DNA of 64,000 nt from Candidatus Melainabacteria bacterium (GTDB lineage: Bacteria > Cyanobacteriota > Vampirovibrionia > Obscuribacterales > Obscuribacteraceae). The stretch is from positions 62,001-126,000 of the forward strand of contig JACRFZ010000092.1 of assembly GCA_016212515.1 (NCBI GenBank). The letters run 5' to 3'. Shown here piece by piece: positions 1 through 8,943 of this stretch; position 1 is the first letter of the stretch, and the number at the start of each line of letters is the position of its first letter. The position numbers and the translations under genes are program-made. Below the pieces are notes generated by a model that did not search any database, was not told the origin of the DNA, and worked only from the letters and a program-made list of their open reading frames with translations.

Positions 1-109
1 TCCAGCAGCCTTCGAACATTTTGTCTACAGCGGCCGCTACACCGGCAGCATGGCCAACGCCATTTACATTCTGGAAGTGCAGATGGGACGCCCACAGGGC
101 GGTCACTGA
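1..109 (+). CDS. C-terminal end of an unknown protein (cut by window edge)
   Basis: Frame 2 is open from the first base to a TGA at 107-109 and gives 35 residues with a protein-like composition (aromatic, beta-like, ending MGRPQGGH). The start lies outside the window. It converges on the TolC-family gene with a 33-base gap. No domain can be recognised from so short a piece, so no function is given. The frame could also be a chance opening, but its composition and tail-to-tail placement argue for a real gene end. Confidence 0.45.
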   Translation, partial: PAAFEHFVYSGRYTGSMANAIYILEVQMGRPQGGH

Positions 110-142
110 GAACCACCCTGTCTGGCTCAGGAGGACGGCGAC

Positions 143-1645
143 TTATTTGTCAGGATTGCCTTTGCCGAACTCAAAGATATCTCCCACAGCCGTTTCCAGG
201 TCGGCCCAGGCATTCTGATAATTGGCTACGGTATCGAAATAACGCACAAGGGTAGTCTGGAAGCTATGCTGGGCCAGAATGGCATTAGAGAGATCGGAAA
301 CCCCTTTTTCGTAACCCTGGTGGGCCAGCTCCAGCACTGAATTAGCCTTTGGAATCAGCTCGTTTTGATATTTGAAGATATTGGCTCTCGCCGCCACCAG
401 ATCGGCGTAAGCCGCATGTACCTCGGTTTCCACCTGAGCACTGGTGGCCTTGAGACGCAGGGCCGACTGATCGAGACTGGCTTTAGCCTGGGCAATTTCA
501 CCCTGGCGCTGATAGAAAACAGGCAGGTCCATGTTGACGTTTAAGTAAGCACCGTGCTGCTGATGGAAGCCCTGGTCGCGATTATAGGTGGTAAAAACAA
601 AACCCGAACCCAATAACACATCAGGGATGCGCTGCTTCTTTTCCAGGATGTGGGCGCGCTCGTTCACCTTAGTCTGCTGGCTAGCCACATGCAAATCGGC
701 TCTCTGGCGAAAGGCCTTACGCACCAGCTCATCCAGGTTGGGCAGCGGATCGCCGGGATGGGCAGTTATCTCGTTGTGTTCATTGACCAACTGAAAGAGC
801 CGGTTATTTTCCACATCGATATCTCGCGTCGGCTCAAAACCCAGAAGATAATCCAGGTTGACGGAAGCTTTCCGCAGACGGGCATTGGCCAGCACCCTCT
901 GGGTCTCGAACTGCTCTATGAAAAACTTAGCCTGGGCCAATTCGGCATTGAGTTTATTGTTTTCCTTGAAACGCTTTTTAGCAATCTCGTAAAGGTGCTT
1001 GACCAGTTCTTCTTGCTTATCGAGTAATTCGATATTAGCCTCGGCGGCAGCCAGCTCGGCATAACCGCGGCGTACTTTCGCCCTCACATCGAAACGCAAA
1101 TCATTCAAGCGAAACTGAGCCAGTTGCAAATTAGCTTGCGCCAATTTGATACGAGCACCGCGCTTGCCGCCCATTTCTATCAACTGGTTGATACCCACTT
1201 GCTGGGTGTTGCCGGCAACCACATGGGTGTAGGGCGTACCAAAGCCATATTGCACGGCGAGCTGAGGGTTGGGAATAGCAGCGGCAGTTTTCAACTCCGC
1301 CTGGGCGATCTCCAATTGCTTGGCGGCTGTGACCACATCAGGGTTAGTGGCATTGGCCTCCATGAAAGCCCGGGAAAGCGTCAGAGAAAAGCGATTGACA
1401 GGTCGGTTGGGCTGATCGGATACGCCCGGAGACAGGACACTGGGAGGACATTCGGAAGTAGAGGGGGCATATATATTGACCTGCCCGTAAGCTTCGGTGG
1501 CAGTACACAGCAATATGACCAGGCTCAAAAATCGCAAGCCGCCCGGCTCAAGACAAAATCGTGCAGCACCGGGGCGAGACCTATTTATGAATACAGATTG
1601 GATAGACAAACGATCCCTTGAGAAGACTGCCAGACGGACTGTCAA
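143..1645 (-). CDS. TolC-family outer-membrane efflux protein
   Basis: The protein has about 500 residues, the usual size for TolC/CzcC-type outer-membrane channel subunits of RND or ABC export systems. After a hydrophobic signal-like stretch (LSLVILLCTATEAYG) comes an alpha-helical body with two internally related halves. The family's helical signatures are visible: 'NPQLAVQYGFG', a Q/A/L-rich helix 'LAQANLQLAQFRLNDLR', 'LDYLLGFEP' and in the second half 'LDQSALRLKATSAQVETEV' and 'YADLVAARANIFKYQNEL'. The longest frame begins with TTG at 1645. A later TTG just before 'LRFLSL' would give a cleaner signal peptide, so the start is uncertain. No membrane-fusion or pump gene is adjacent, so the substrate cannot be assigned. 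CzcC-like heavy-metal efflux is one possibility, from family resemblance only. Confidence 0.85.
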   Translation of the reverse strand: MTVRLAVFSRDRLSIQSVFINRSRPGAARFCLEPGGLRFLSLVILLCTATEAYGQVNIYAPSTSECPPSVLSPGVSDQPNRPVNRFSLTLSRAFMEANATNPDVVTAAKQLEIAQAELKTAAAIPNPQLAVQYGFGTPYTHVVAGNTQQVGINQLIEMGGKRGARIKLAQANLQLAQFRLNDLRFDVRAKVRRGYAELAAAEANIELLDKQEELVKHLYEIAKKRFKENNKLNAELAQAKFFIEQFETQRVLANARLRKASVNLDYLLGFEPTRDIDVENNRLFQLVNEHNEITAHPGDPLPNLDELVRKAFRQRADLHVASQQTKVNERAHILEKKQRIPDVLLGSGFVFTTYNRDQGFHQQHGAYLNVNMDLPVFYQRQGEIAQAKASLDQSALRLKATSAQVETEVHAAYADLVAARANIFKYQNELIPKANSVLELAHQGYEKGVSDLSNAILAQHSFQTTLVRYFDTVANYQNAWADLETAVGDIFEFGKGNPDK

Positions 1646-1684
1646 ATTTTAACGGCTATTTGTGATCAAAGTGTTTGCAGGAGA

Positions 1685-1707
1685 GCAAGAACGACTTGCG
1701 TTCTTGC
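1685..1707 (-). terminator. Hairpin downstream of the MNIO gene
   Basis: A perfect 9-bp stem (GCAAGAACG / CGTTCTTGC) with a 5-base loop sits 11 bases past the MNIO stop in the leftward direction. There is no clear U-tract, so it may be an RNA-stabilising hairpin or a weak terminator. Confidence 0.45.
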
Positions 1708-1717
1708 CAAGCCCCCG

Positions 1718-3130
1718 TCAGTTCCCGCCCCCTCTTGCGGGGAACAAGCCCTGAATAAGGCGCTGCCAGACGGAACCTCGAGATAAATGCCGCCGGGCTT
1801 GCTTGACTGCTTGCGGCGCCAACTTATAGCCGTCCAGGCCGGCGAATTCCTCACTTTGCCCTTGCAGAAAAACGAGAAAGTGCATGGCATCGGTGTATGG
1901 ACCAGTCGCAGAGGGCGAAGGCGACTCCTGGTAAAAACGCCTTAAGGCCTTATCCAGTAGTTCTTCCTGGGAGAAAATTTCAAGCAGGAAGGGGCAGGCA
2001 CGCTTCATAGTGCGCAGCCGCTTGCGAATCAGCGACTGCCTGGCCTGGTCCAATAGCTTGCCGTCGAAGCCGGACAGTTCAGGGGGCAGGCAGGGGACCA
2101 CACCTTCCGCCGCCCCTTGCGGCTCTCGCAACAAGGCACTGAGAAGAGCCCTGTGACCGGCTTCAATTGTTTCGATAGTCTGGGCAGACCGACAGCCGCC
2201 CGCACTTGTCTCTAACGTTTCAGCAAGAAGTGCGGGCGCTCGCACAGGAAGGGGACAGGTCGGCGGTCTGACTATGGGTGGCGGCATCACATCAGCCTGC
2301 CCGCGGCAAGCCGCTTCGATGGCCACCAGTTCGGCAGCCAGTTCATCATCTTCGGCAAAATTATCGTCTCGCTCGAGCATCACGCGCCTGAGAGGCAGAT
2401 TGGCGCCGCGACAAAGCCCAGCCAGAAGGGATAGCAGTTTGAGCGACTCTTCCCGCAATGGATGACAGTGAGTGTCGTGATAGAGCCCCTGCTTGAAGGC
2501 CCCGCCGGCTAAGTGTACATACTCCAGGCGCTCCAGAGGCAACTGACTGAGAAAGCTACCAGCGTCAAAGTGGTGGTTGAAAGAATTGGCGAAGAGATTA
2601 GACACATCCAGAAGCAGCTTGCTATCAGTCTCTTCAAGAATGCGCCGCAGAAATTGGGCCTCGTCCATTTGGTTGTGCTCGGCCGGCCAATCAAATGTGG
2701 TGGCAATGTTTTCCAGCACCATTGGCACACTCAGCCCGGCGCGCGCCTCGGCCAGATTACGCTTGAGCAGTTCAACCATGGTTTGACTGCGCTGTACGGG
2801 CAGAAGATGCCCACTCTCCAGACCACCGGCCCGCACCAGGGCGATGTGATCGCTGACAAAGGGAGCATCGAAGTAGCGGGCCAGTTCATCGAGATGCTTG
2901 AGCAGTTGCCGAGAAGGCAAAGTAGTGGAACCAAGAGATAAGGACGTGGAGTGGGGGATGATCTCGATACCACGCCTGTGCAAGCGCTTGAGAGCATCGG
3001 GAATTTGACCGGGTGAGGGAAAATCTTCCGCCAGAATCTCCACGAAAGAAATACCCTGATGGCGCTCTATAAACCAGGCAAGCTCGGCACGAAAGCCGAG
3101 CCCCAGGAGAGTTCTGCTGGACTCGCTCAT
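1718..3130 (-). CDS. MNIO-family (DUF692) iron enzyme with extra C-terminal domain
   Basis: Residues 1-280 match the MbnB/TglH/ChrH family (Pfam DUF692; multinuclear non-heme iron oxidative enzymes that modify cysteines in ribosomal peptides). The metal-ligand motifs appear in order: IIPHST, VSDHIAL, MVLENIAT, LLLDVSNLFANSFNHHFD, YVHLAGG, THCHP and MLERDDNF. Residues of about 310-470 form a second helical domain with RKRLRTMKRACPFLLEI, which may be a fused MbnC/TglI-like partner (inference). The frame extends upstream to 3163, but ATG 3130 is one base after the stop of the Cys-tail gene (TGATATG), so translational coupling favours it and gives 470 residues. Its likely substrate is the Gly/Cys tail of the upstream protein: MNIO enzymes are usually encoded next to their substrate. 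The reaction here is unknown. Confidence 0.88.
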   Translation of the reverse strand: MSESSRTLLGLGFRAELAWFIERHQGISFVEILAEDFPSPGQIPDALKRLHRRGIEIIPHSTSLSLGSTTLPSRQLLKHLDELARYFDAPFVSDHIALVRAGGLESGHLLPVQRSQTMVELLKRNLAEARAGLSVPMVLENIATTFDWPAEHNQMDEAQFLRRILEETDSKLLLDVSNLFANSFNHHFDAGSFLSQLPLERLEYVHLAGGAFKQGLYHDTHCHPLREESLKLLSLLAGLCRGANLPLRRVMLERDDNFAEDDELAAELVAIEAACRGQADVMPPPIVRPPTCPLPVRAPALLAETLETSAGGCRSAQTIETIEAGHRALLSALLREPQGAAEGVVPCLPPELSGFDGKLLDQARQSLIRKRLRTMKRACPFLLEIFSQEELLDKALRRFYQESPSPSATGPYTDAMHFLVFLQGQSEEFAGLDGYKLAPQAVKQARRHLSRGSVWQRLIQGLFPARGGGN

Positions 3131-3131
3131 A

Positions 3132-4055
3132 TCAGCCACCGCAGCCGCCGCAACCACCGCCACAACCGCCGCCGCCGCAGCCGCCGCCGCCGCAACCGCT
3201 GCCGCCGCCGCAACCTCCGGAGGAGGCGGGCTTAAGAAGAGCCTGGGAGGCTTGAGAGTACGGGTCTGTGGCGAGAGCTATGGTGCCGAAGAGAGCATAG
3301 GCAAAGGCGGTGTCGGCCAGGCTCAATTTGCCGGCGCCTGTGGCGAAGGTCAGCTTCAAGGCCGAGCCGGTATCATTCATGGCGGCAATTACAGCATCTC
3401 CCCTGGCAGTGGTTTCAGCCTTCGGCGTCAGGAAGAACAAAGATAAAAGGAAGCCCACCAGAAATTCTATGGTTAAGAAGGCCACGGGCTTACCTAAACT
3501 GGACCCGATCACAATTTTGGGCAGGGCCATGACGGTCAAAGTGGTGACGACGATTAAAAAGGGCAGCAATCTGCATAGAGCCGCCTCATCGTTGTTGGGT
3601 ATGAGCCCCTTCTGGCGCAAGCTGGACTCAATTACACTCACCTGGGCGGAAAGAGTGGTTTTGAGAGTATCCACAGAGATTGCGCCGCCCTTCACCCGTT
3701 GCATGATCACTGCTTCTACCGGATGAAGGTGAGAGGGAATACTGAGATTGCTCACCCCTTCAGGCAACCCGACAGTGCGCGCCTTAGTGTCGATGGAGAT
3801 CAAGTTGTGCCTGGCCAGTGTGGCGCAGGCAGTTAAGAACACTCGCTCGGAACCGCCTCGCAGATTGGCGGCTTCGTAAGGCGTCAATTGCCGGGCGAGA
3901 GACTCAGCTTCATTTCTGGTGATAACTGCATCGGCTGCCAGTTTTCCCAGAACTTTCTGCTTCACCGCCCAACCCACAAGGGCGGCACTGCAACCGGTCA
4001 TGGCGTAAAACACTACATAAGGAGGACCATACCATTCAAAAGGATTTATACTCAT
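3132..4055 (-). CDS. TIGR04222-type membrane protein with six-Cys glycine tail
   Basis: 307 residues. Membrane segments are seen at about 13-32 (VVFYAMTGCSAALVGWAV), 165-185 (FLIVVTTLTVMALPKIVIG) and 190-207 (FLTIEFLVGFLLSLFFL). Between them lies a soluble stretch starting with acidic/basic helices (ITRNEAESLARQLTPYEAA). The C-terminus (about 278-307) is almost only glycine with six cysteines spaced by 2-5 residues. This layout fits the uncharacterised TIGR04222 family, known for Gly/Cys-rich tails. The stop is one base from the MNIO gene, so the tail is the obvious candidate substrate. The start ATG at 4055 follows a purine-rich tract (A/G run at 4056-4110 on this strand) that can serve as ribosome-binding site. 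No signal peptide is seen. Function unknown; membrane metal binding or redox sensing through modified cysteines is only a guess. Confidence 0.82.
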   Translation of the reverse strand: MSINPFEWYGPPYVVFYAMTGCSAALVGWAVKQKVLGKLAADAVITRNEAESLARQLTPYEAANLRGGSERVFLTACATLARHNLISIDTKARTVGLPEGVSNLSIPSHLHPVEAVIMQRVKGGAISVDTLKTTLSAQVSVIESSLRQKGLIPNNDEAALCRLLPFLIVVTTLTVMALPKIVIGSSLGKPVAFLTIEFLVGFLLSLFFLTPKAETTARGDAVIAAMNDTGSALKLTFATGAGKLSLADTAFAYALFGTIALATDPYSQASQALLKPASSGGCGGGSGCGGGGCGGGGCGGGCGGCGG

Positions 4056-4242
4056 TTTTCTTATTCTCTTCTTCTTTTTCTTTTTTTCTTCTTCTTTATT
4101 TTTTCCACTACCAGCCTAGCTTCTGCTGGTTAAAGGAGAAGTTAAACCGGAATTAAGAATAGATAAAACCCTTCTTTCATGCGGCGATAGAACCGGCTCT
4201 CAAAGCTGTTTCGAGAACCAGGCAGAGGTCGAGAGCCAGCGC

Positions 4243-5904
4243 TCACTTAGCGGAGATGATGGTTTCCACCGGCGGAATGTCCGGCACCCAGAACTGCCTG
4301 CCGTCGCTTACCACCGGGGTCAAACCAAGATCCGGCAACTCCTTCTCGCTGCGCCCCAAATAAATAAAATGGGGAGTATCGTGCAGAACGGTTTGATAGA
4401 AGCCATGTCGATTGAGAATGGCTCTTACCTTCGGATTTTTATGCTCTTCCACATCCAGAGCCAGACCGGAAATATGCTGGGACCCTCCCGGCGGCGCCGC
4501 CAGATTGAGAAGAGAGTGCATGCGATTGGCGTGCAGATAATAACCTTTCTGCTCGAGAGCCAATACTGTATTTAGCTGCTTGCGAGGCGGGCTGGCAAGA
4601 ATGGCGGCCGCCTCAGCGGCGGTCATTTTCTTGCGACCGACCCAATAGCCCAGACCCTTCTCCAGGTACTTGCGCCAGATCCTCTCGGTATCCTCGTACG
4701 TGCGAAGGCTGGCTATGTCGCCCACCGGGCTAATCTTGAGATGCAATTGCTCGGCATCTTTGCGAGCCGCCATGAGCGCCTCCAGAGCATCCTTTTGCAG
4801 AGTAACTCGATAGGCTCCCATTCTCGCTTGCTTGAGCGGTAGACTCTTTTGGTAGGCCCGCACCTGGGCAGGTTTATCAAACAAGGCTTGCTCAGGCAAT
4901 TTCAGACCCGGTCTGGCCACAAAGGTAGCACCGTAGTTGCGCATCACGACAGCATACAAAGCATCCTGTCCGGCCGGCAGACCACCGCGAGCGCTGGCCA
5001 GGCGGGCGAAACGTGAACCGGCTACGGTGTTCAGCCCCTGGGGCACAAGGGAGGGACCCACGAGGGCAGCGGCACTGTTCCTGTCGCTTTCATGGTTGGT
5101 GGGAGCCGGCGCTCCGTCCATAGAACTGGCAGGCGCCTGGGAAGGATAGAGCGGTAAGTTCTGAGCGGCACGACCGGACGTACCGCCGACCATTCCGGCA
5201 GAGCCCTGTGCAGAACCTTGCGCAGAACTTTCCGCGCTAACTGCTGTTCCTGCGGAAGCACTGGGGGCGCCTTCCGGCAGGGAAGCAGGTCCAAATTTCA
5301 AACCCGGATGCAAGATACCGCCTGGCGCCATGCTCAAACGCACAGGTGCACCGGGAGCAGCGGCCGATTCCGGGCTAACTTCGCTCTCCTCATCAGTCTT
5401 GACGCCGCCCGGAGCGGCAGGGGCGGTCAAAGTTGGACTGCCGAGATCCACAGGCAATAACGGCTGTGGCGCCAGGCCGCTCCCCTCATCCGCAAGGGCC
5501 TGTGCAGACGGGTCCGTCGCTGAGACAGGCGAAACCTTTGCCCCATTCAGTCCGGCATCCGACGGCCGGTCGGCAGCAGGCGAATTAGCATCAACCGGGG
5601 CCGGGCGAGCATGGTTGTCAACCAACTGATTATTGCGGTAGTAGCGCCCACTGGTGGGCACATGACCGGCAGCACCGGGGTCATCCCGGGAGGTGGATTC
5701 AGCCATGGTATGGCGGTTCTGAGGCAAGGGTCTACCGATAAACTGACAAAAGGCCACCACCCCAGCAAATGCACACATTGAGGCTATTAAAATTGTCAGT
5801 TCCGGATGCGCCTTACCGCTCTGGTTTATCAAATTGCGACCCCCACCACAGTTTAACCGCAGCAAGGCTATCGAGCAAATAGCAAAAGGTCCTATAAACA
5901 CCAC
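4243..5904 (-). CDS. Membrane-anchored M15/VanY-like D,D-peptidase
   Basis: About 530-553 residues. An N-terminal membrane anchor (LTILIASMCAFAGVVAFCQFI) is followed by about 220 residues of Pro/Ala/Gly/Ser-rich low-complexity linker and a C-terminal catalytic region. The zinc signature of the M15 family is present as SQHISGLALD (pattern SxHxxGxAxD), with a later TPHFIYLG supplying the third histidine. M15 enzymes (VanY, DacA-type) trim D-Ala or L-Ala-D-Glu links in peptidoglycan, so a cell-wall role in the periplasm is likely. The canonical ExWH is not obvious before the last His, so activity is not certain. The frame starts at GTG 5904; a TTG at 5832 behind GGGGGTC is an equally good start and leaves a single anchor. 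It lies alone, 31 bases from the trypsin-fold gene upstream. Confidence 0.75.
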   Translation of the reverse strand: MVFIGPFAICSIALLRLNCGGGRNLINQSGKAHPELTILIASMCAFAGVVAFCQFIGRPLPQNRHTMAESTSRDDPGAAGHVPTSGRYYRNNQLVDNHARPAPVDANSPAADRPSDAGLNGAKVSPVSATDPSAQALADEGSGLAPQPLLPVDLGSPTLTAPAAPGGVKTDEESEVSPESAAAPGAPVRLSMAPGGILHPGLKFGPASLPEGAPSASAGTAVSAESSAQGSAQGSAGMVGGTSGRAAQNLPLYPSQAPASSMDGAPAPTNHESDRNSAAALVGPSLVPQGLNTVAGSRFARLASARGGLPAGQDALYAVVMRNYGATFVARPGLKLPEQALFDKPAQVRAYQKSLPLKQARMGAYRVTLQKDALEALMAARKDAEQLHLKISPVGDIASLRTYEDTERIWRKYLEKGLGYWVGRKKMTAAEAAAILASPPRKQLNTVLALEQKGYYLHANRMHSLLNLAAPPGGSQHISGLALDVEEHKNPKVRAILNRHGFYQTVLHDTPHFIYLGRSEKELPDLGLTPVVSDGRQFWVPDIPPVETIISAK

Positions 5905-5934
5905 CCAACCTAATATTAGGCGGATATCAGACGC

Positions 5935-6825
5935 TCAGAAGTTGACCGGTTTAGCCGAAACCACTGATACAGTCAGGCAATTCTCCACATGCCGCCTGTA
6001 TTCAAGGGAGGTCCTTATCTCTCGAAGGTCTTCACTGAGCAGGCTGGAGGGATAATCGCGCTTACCAATGGCAACTGTGTGCGGCTCCTGCCCGACTCGC
6101 GAAACAACCTGAAGCACCTTGCCTTCCGGCACTCCCACCAGGCGCACCGCTCGCACCATGGCTCGCAGGTGTTCGGCGCCGGCACCCTTATCAAGCCCCA
6201 CCTTACGCTTGTTATAAAGACCGATGACACGCCCCTGCCTGTCCAGTATTGGGCTGCCACAGCAATCAGGGGCACCGGAGATACGACTGATCAGCTCCAC
6301 TCTCTTATCAAATTTGATGCCCCTCAAAATTCCCGATGAGACCACCGGCTCTTGAAAGTCATTGGCTCGATGAAAACCGATGCAAGCCAGCTTGTCGGAT
6401 TTCAAAGTCGTCGGTCTGGAGAGCGAAAGTGTGGCAATACCGCCGGCAGGCAGCTCAGCCGCTTGCAATAACGCTACCTCGGCTCGGCTATCGAAGGCCA
6501 GAACCCTGGCCCTTTGCAGGCAACCACTGATAAATCTAAGATGGGCCGGTTCTTCACCCAGGATGCGAGCCACGCTCAAATCAGTTGCAATCAAACCGGC
6601 GCCCACCACAAAACCGGTGCCGATTACCGTACCGCCGCCGTCAAGAACACGAGTAATACCGCCGGCATTTCTCTCATAGAGGCGAACTAGCCAGCGCTCC
6701 ACCGAACCATCGGCAAACTGCCGTCCAGCCTCAAGAAACTGCTGAGCCTCCTTTCCCGCATCGGCAGAGGCAATTAGCGAGTTTTCTTCGGTTATAAATA
6801 ATGGTTCCGCGATTGATTCAGACAT
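5935..6825 (-). CDS. Trypsin-fold protein lacking catalytic His and Ser
   Basis: 296 residues from ATG 6825 (the frame extends to TTG 6861). The core resembles HtrA/S1 proteases: GTGFVVGAG at the first barrel, then LIATDLSVA where active enzymes have TNNHVV, so the catalytic His is replaced by Ser. The Asp is kept in FDSRAEVALL. The Ser site reads PDCCGSPILD where enzymes have GNSGGPL, putting Cys at the nucleophile position. The surrounding QGRVIGLYN strand is conserved. Without the His it is probably not a classical protease, but a binding or scaffold protein. No signal peptide is seen, so a cytoplasmic location is likely. A Cys nucleophile would be an alternative, yet it also needs the missing base. 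The M15-like gene follows downstream. Confidence 0.65.
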   Translation of the reverse strand: MSESIAEPLFITEENSLIASADAGKEAQQFLEAGRQFADGSVERWLVRLYERNAGGITRVLDGGGTVIGTGFVVGAGLIATDLSVARILGEEPAHLRFISGCLQRARVLAFDSRAEVALLQAAELPAGGIATLSLSRPTTLKSDKLACIGFHRANDFQEPVVSSGILRGIKFDKRVELISRISGAPDCCGSPILDRQGRVIGLYNKRKVGLDKGAGAEHLRAMVRAVRLVGVPEGKVLQVVSRVGQEPHTVAIGKRDYPSSLLSEDLREIRTSLEYRRHVENCLTVSVVSAKPVNF

Positions 6826-6984
6826 GAGGACAAGCGAGATTCCGTTGAAGACAGCCTGCAATCAGGCTCTACAAGAACCAGTGTAGCGCTAGATTGTGGC
6901 AAACGACGGGCACTGAAAATTGAGACAAGCCCAGTGGCAGAACGTCTCATGAGCCTATCGGTGAAAGATGCTCAGACTTAGCTT

Positions 6985-8121
6985 CTAGGACAGCGACTTG
7001 CGGAAGAGCCCAGAGGCCGTCTCAATATTCAGAACTTTGTCAGGTAGCTTGGGAAAGAGATAATTGAGTTCATCGGCATCCATGGGCTTATCGGAAAGTC
7101 TCATGAAACTGCCTTCCATCGAAACATAGCGACTGTCCAGCACCGGCGCTACTTCTTCTTTCAGTTCACTGCCGAACCAGGTGAGCCAGGTCTTGACCAG
7201 GGGAATGCCGTCCCAGCAGGCAGCTCGGCCAAAAGACCAATTTTCCGCATCAGGACCAAGAAAGACTTCTCCATCTACCAGAGTGACTCGGCGCCTTACG
7301 GCGGCACCGGCGTAGAAGCAGCCCATACCCTCGGCCAGATTGGCAAAAAGGGCAGCCACCCGATCGGCATTTTCGGAAGAGGCCGTAACCCAGGAGCAAT
7401 CAAAATCGAGGGTGACGGAAACACAGGGCAGTTCGGAGCTCTTCATGCGCGTGAATTCGGAAGGGCGCCAGATTGCCCCGCCGAGAGTGGGATAGCGCCC
7501 GCGCCAGAAAACCGTGCCTTCTTTGCGACAGGCGGCAATGAAACCCGGTTGTCCGGCACTGACCAGTTTCTCGGTAAAGGGCAGGCAACGTCCAAAGCGC
7601 ATGGGAAGCGCTTCCGGCATCATTTCCTGCAGGGTAGCCAGTAAGGTCTTGACCTTGCTGGAAAGAAAGTCTTCGTCACTGGTCAGCCACTGAATTGAAA
7701 GCAGCTTGATCTCACGAGAGTCGGCTTTGCGCAGCACTTTCTTGGGGAAAATGAGCTGATCGTCCTGGGGATCATAAACCGTGCCCTTATGGCTTTTGAC
7801 CAGGAAGGCGCCAAACTTGCCGGCCAGCTCCAGGAAGTCAGGCTCCATGCGGCTGGAGACCTCCAATTTCCACTTACAGCGGTCCAGATCATTGGTGCTG
7901 AAAGTCGGCAGGTCGTCGGGGAAAACACTGATCGGTCCCACCACCTTCAAGCAGGGCTTGTCTACGATCTCATTGCCGTCCCGCTCTCCCACATAGCAGT
8001 CGAACTGCCAGGGCAGCGCCGTGGGGCTGTGCTCGACGGCCAACTTGAACTGAGTGAGGGCGGAGATAATCTCCGGCAGCCTTGGTTCATTCTGCAAAAA
8101 GATATGGAAGTCGTAGCTCAT
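6985..8121 (-). CDS. Unknown soluble protein, 378 residues
   Basis: I do not recognise a family. The frame extends to 8286, but the first 55 residues read like non-coding sequence and ATG 8121 begins a normal soluble protein (MSYDFHIFLQNEPRLPEI). It has alternating charged and hydrophobic segments, many aromatics, scattered Cys (not in pairs) and no signal peptide or membrane span. Segments of note are FWRGRYPTLGGAIWRPSEF and a Trp-rich stretch near the C-terminus (CWDGIPLVKTWLTWFGSEL). The general look is that of a stand-alone globular protein; immunity-like or DUF families are possible. The spacing to its neighbours gives no operon. Confidence 0.6.
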   Translation of the reverse strand: MSYDFHIFLQNEPRLPEIISALTQFKLAVEHSPTALPWQFDCYVGERDGNEIVDKPCLKVVGPISVFPDDLPTFSTNDLDRCKWKLEVSSRMEPDFLELAGKFGAFLVKSHKGTVYDPQDDQLIFPKKVLRKADSREIKLLSIQWLTSDEDFLSSKVKTLLATLQEMMPEALPMRFGRCLPFTEKLVSAGQPGFIAACRKEGTVFWRGRYPTLGGAIWRPSEFTRMKSSELPCVSVTLDFDCSWVTASSENADRVAALFANLAEGMGCFYAGAAVRRRVTLVDGEVFLGPDAENWSFGRAACWDGIPLVKTWLTWFGSELKEEVAPVLDSRYVSMEGSFMRLSDKPMDADELNYLFPKLPDKVLNIETASGLFRKSLS

Positions 8122-8391
8122 GTCTTGTGAAGGGGCTCGTTGAATTAAGTAACACCTTATTTTAGTAAATAAAGCCTCTGATCGATATGCATACCACGAC
8201 AAATCCAATAAATCCCTCCGCCCTTTCAGATTTACTATATGTTTTAATATCCCGCCACAAAAAAAACAAACCCCAAGCAGGCGCAATTGAAGCCGGAAGC
8301 AAGCCCCAAAACAGGCTTGCCCCCGGATTCATGCAACGGCTATTGTGAAGGCAGCGGACTCTTGATGCACTGAGAGGCGCTTGCCGAGAGC

Positions 8392-8943
8392 CTACCTTTT
8401 AGCCCGGGCTTTACCCCTACCAGCGGACCGGCCGCGCTTCTGGCTGCGTCGGCAGTTCTTGATCCACTTGTGCAGAGCTTCCTCATGGAGAGGGAAGGCA
8501 ATGTCGGCAGGCAGTTGATCAAGGGGAAAAACTTGCGCTTCCAGGGCATCACTTCCCGGAACAGGCAACTGAGTGACCGGTTTAGCAAGATAGACCATGA
8601 GAATCTGATTGCTGCCTTGCGGGGTGTAGACTCCGTAAAGGCGGACAGGCTTGATATCCAAACCGCACTCTTCTTTGGCTTCTCGCACGGCAGCCTGAAA
8701 GGGACCTTCGCCATGGTCTACAAAACCGGCGGGCAGCGCCCAGAAACCAAGACGAGGAGGCATGCCGCGTTTGATCAAAACCACACCGCCACTGACATGG
8801 GGCACGATAATGGCCACAACCGGCAAAGGGTTGTCCCACTGTACAAAATCACAGGCGGGACAGGCGTTTTTCTCGTTGCCATCGAAGAGCTTGACGACCA
8901 GACTGGTTGCACATAAGGGACAGTATTTGAAAGCTTGAGCCAT
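8392..8943 (-). CDS. NUDIX hydrolase with N-terminal zinc ribbon
   Basis: 183 residues. Residues 8-31 form a zinc ribbon (Cys8, Cys11, Cys28, Cys31), as in NudC/ADP-ribose-type Nudix proteins. The Nudix box lies at 73-95, starting GFVDHGEG and ending REAKEECGL, which keeps all catalytic Glu/Arg/Gly positions of GX5EX7REUXEEXGU. The C-terminal EAQVFPLDQLP strand is typical. The enzyme should hydrolyse a nucleoside diphosphate linked to another group (NAD(H), ADP-ribose or similar); the substrate cannot be told from sequence. The last 25 residues are Arg/Lys-rich (KRGRSAGRGKARAKR), an unusual basic tail that might bind nucleic acid (inference). Confidence 0.88.
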   Translation of the reverse strand: MAQAFKYCPLCATSLVVKLFDGNEKNACPACDFVQWDNPLPVVAIIVPHVSGGVVLIKRGMPPRLGFWALPAGFVDHGEGPFQAAVREAKEECGLDIKPVRLYGVYTPQGSNQILMVYLAKPVTQLPVPGSDALEAQVFPLDQLPADIAFPLHEEALHKWIKNCRRSQKRGRSAGRGKARAKR

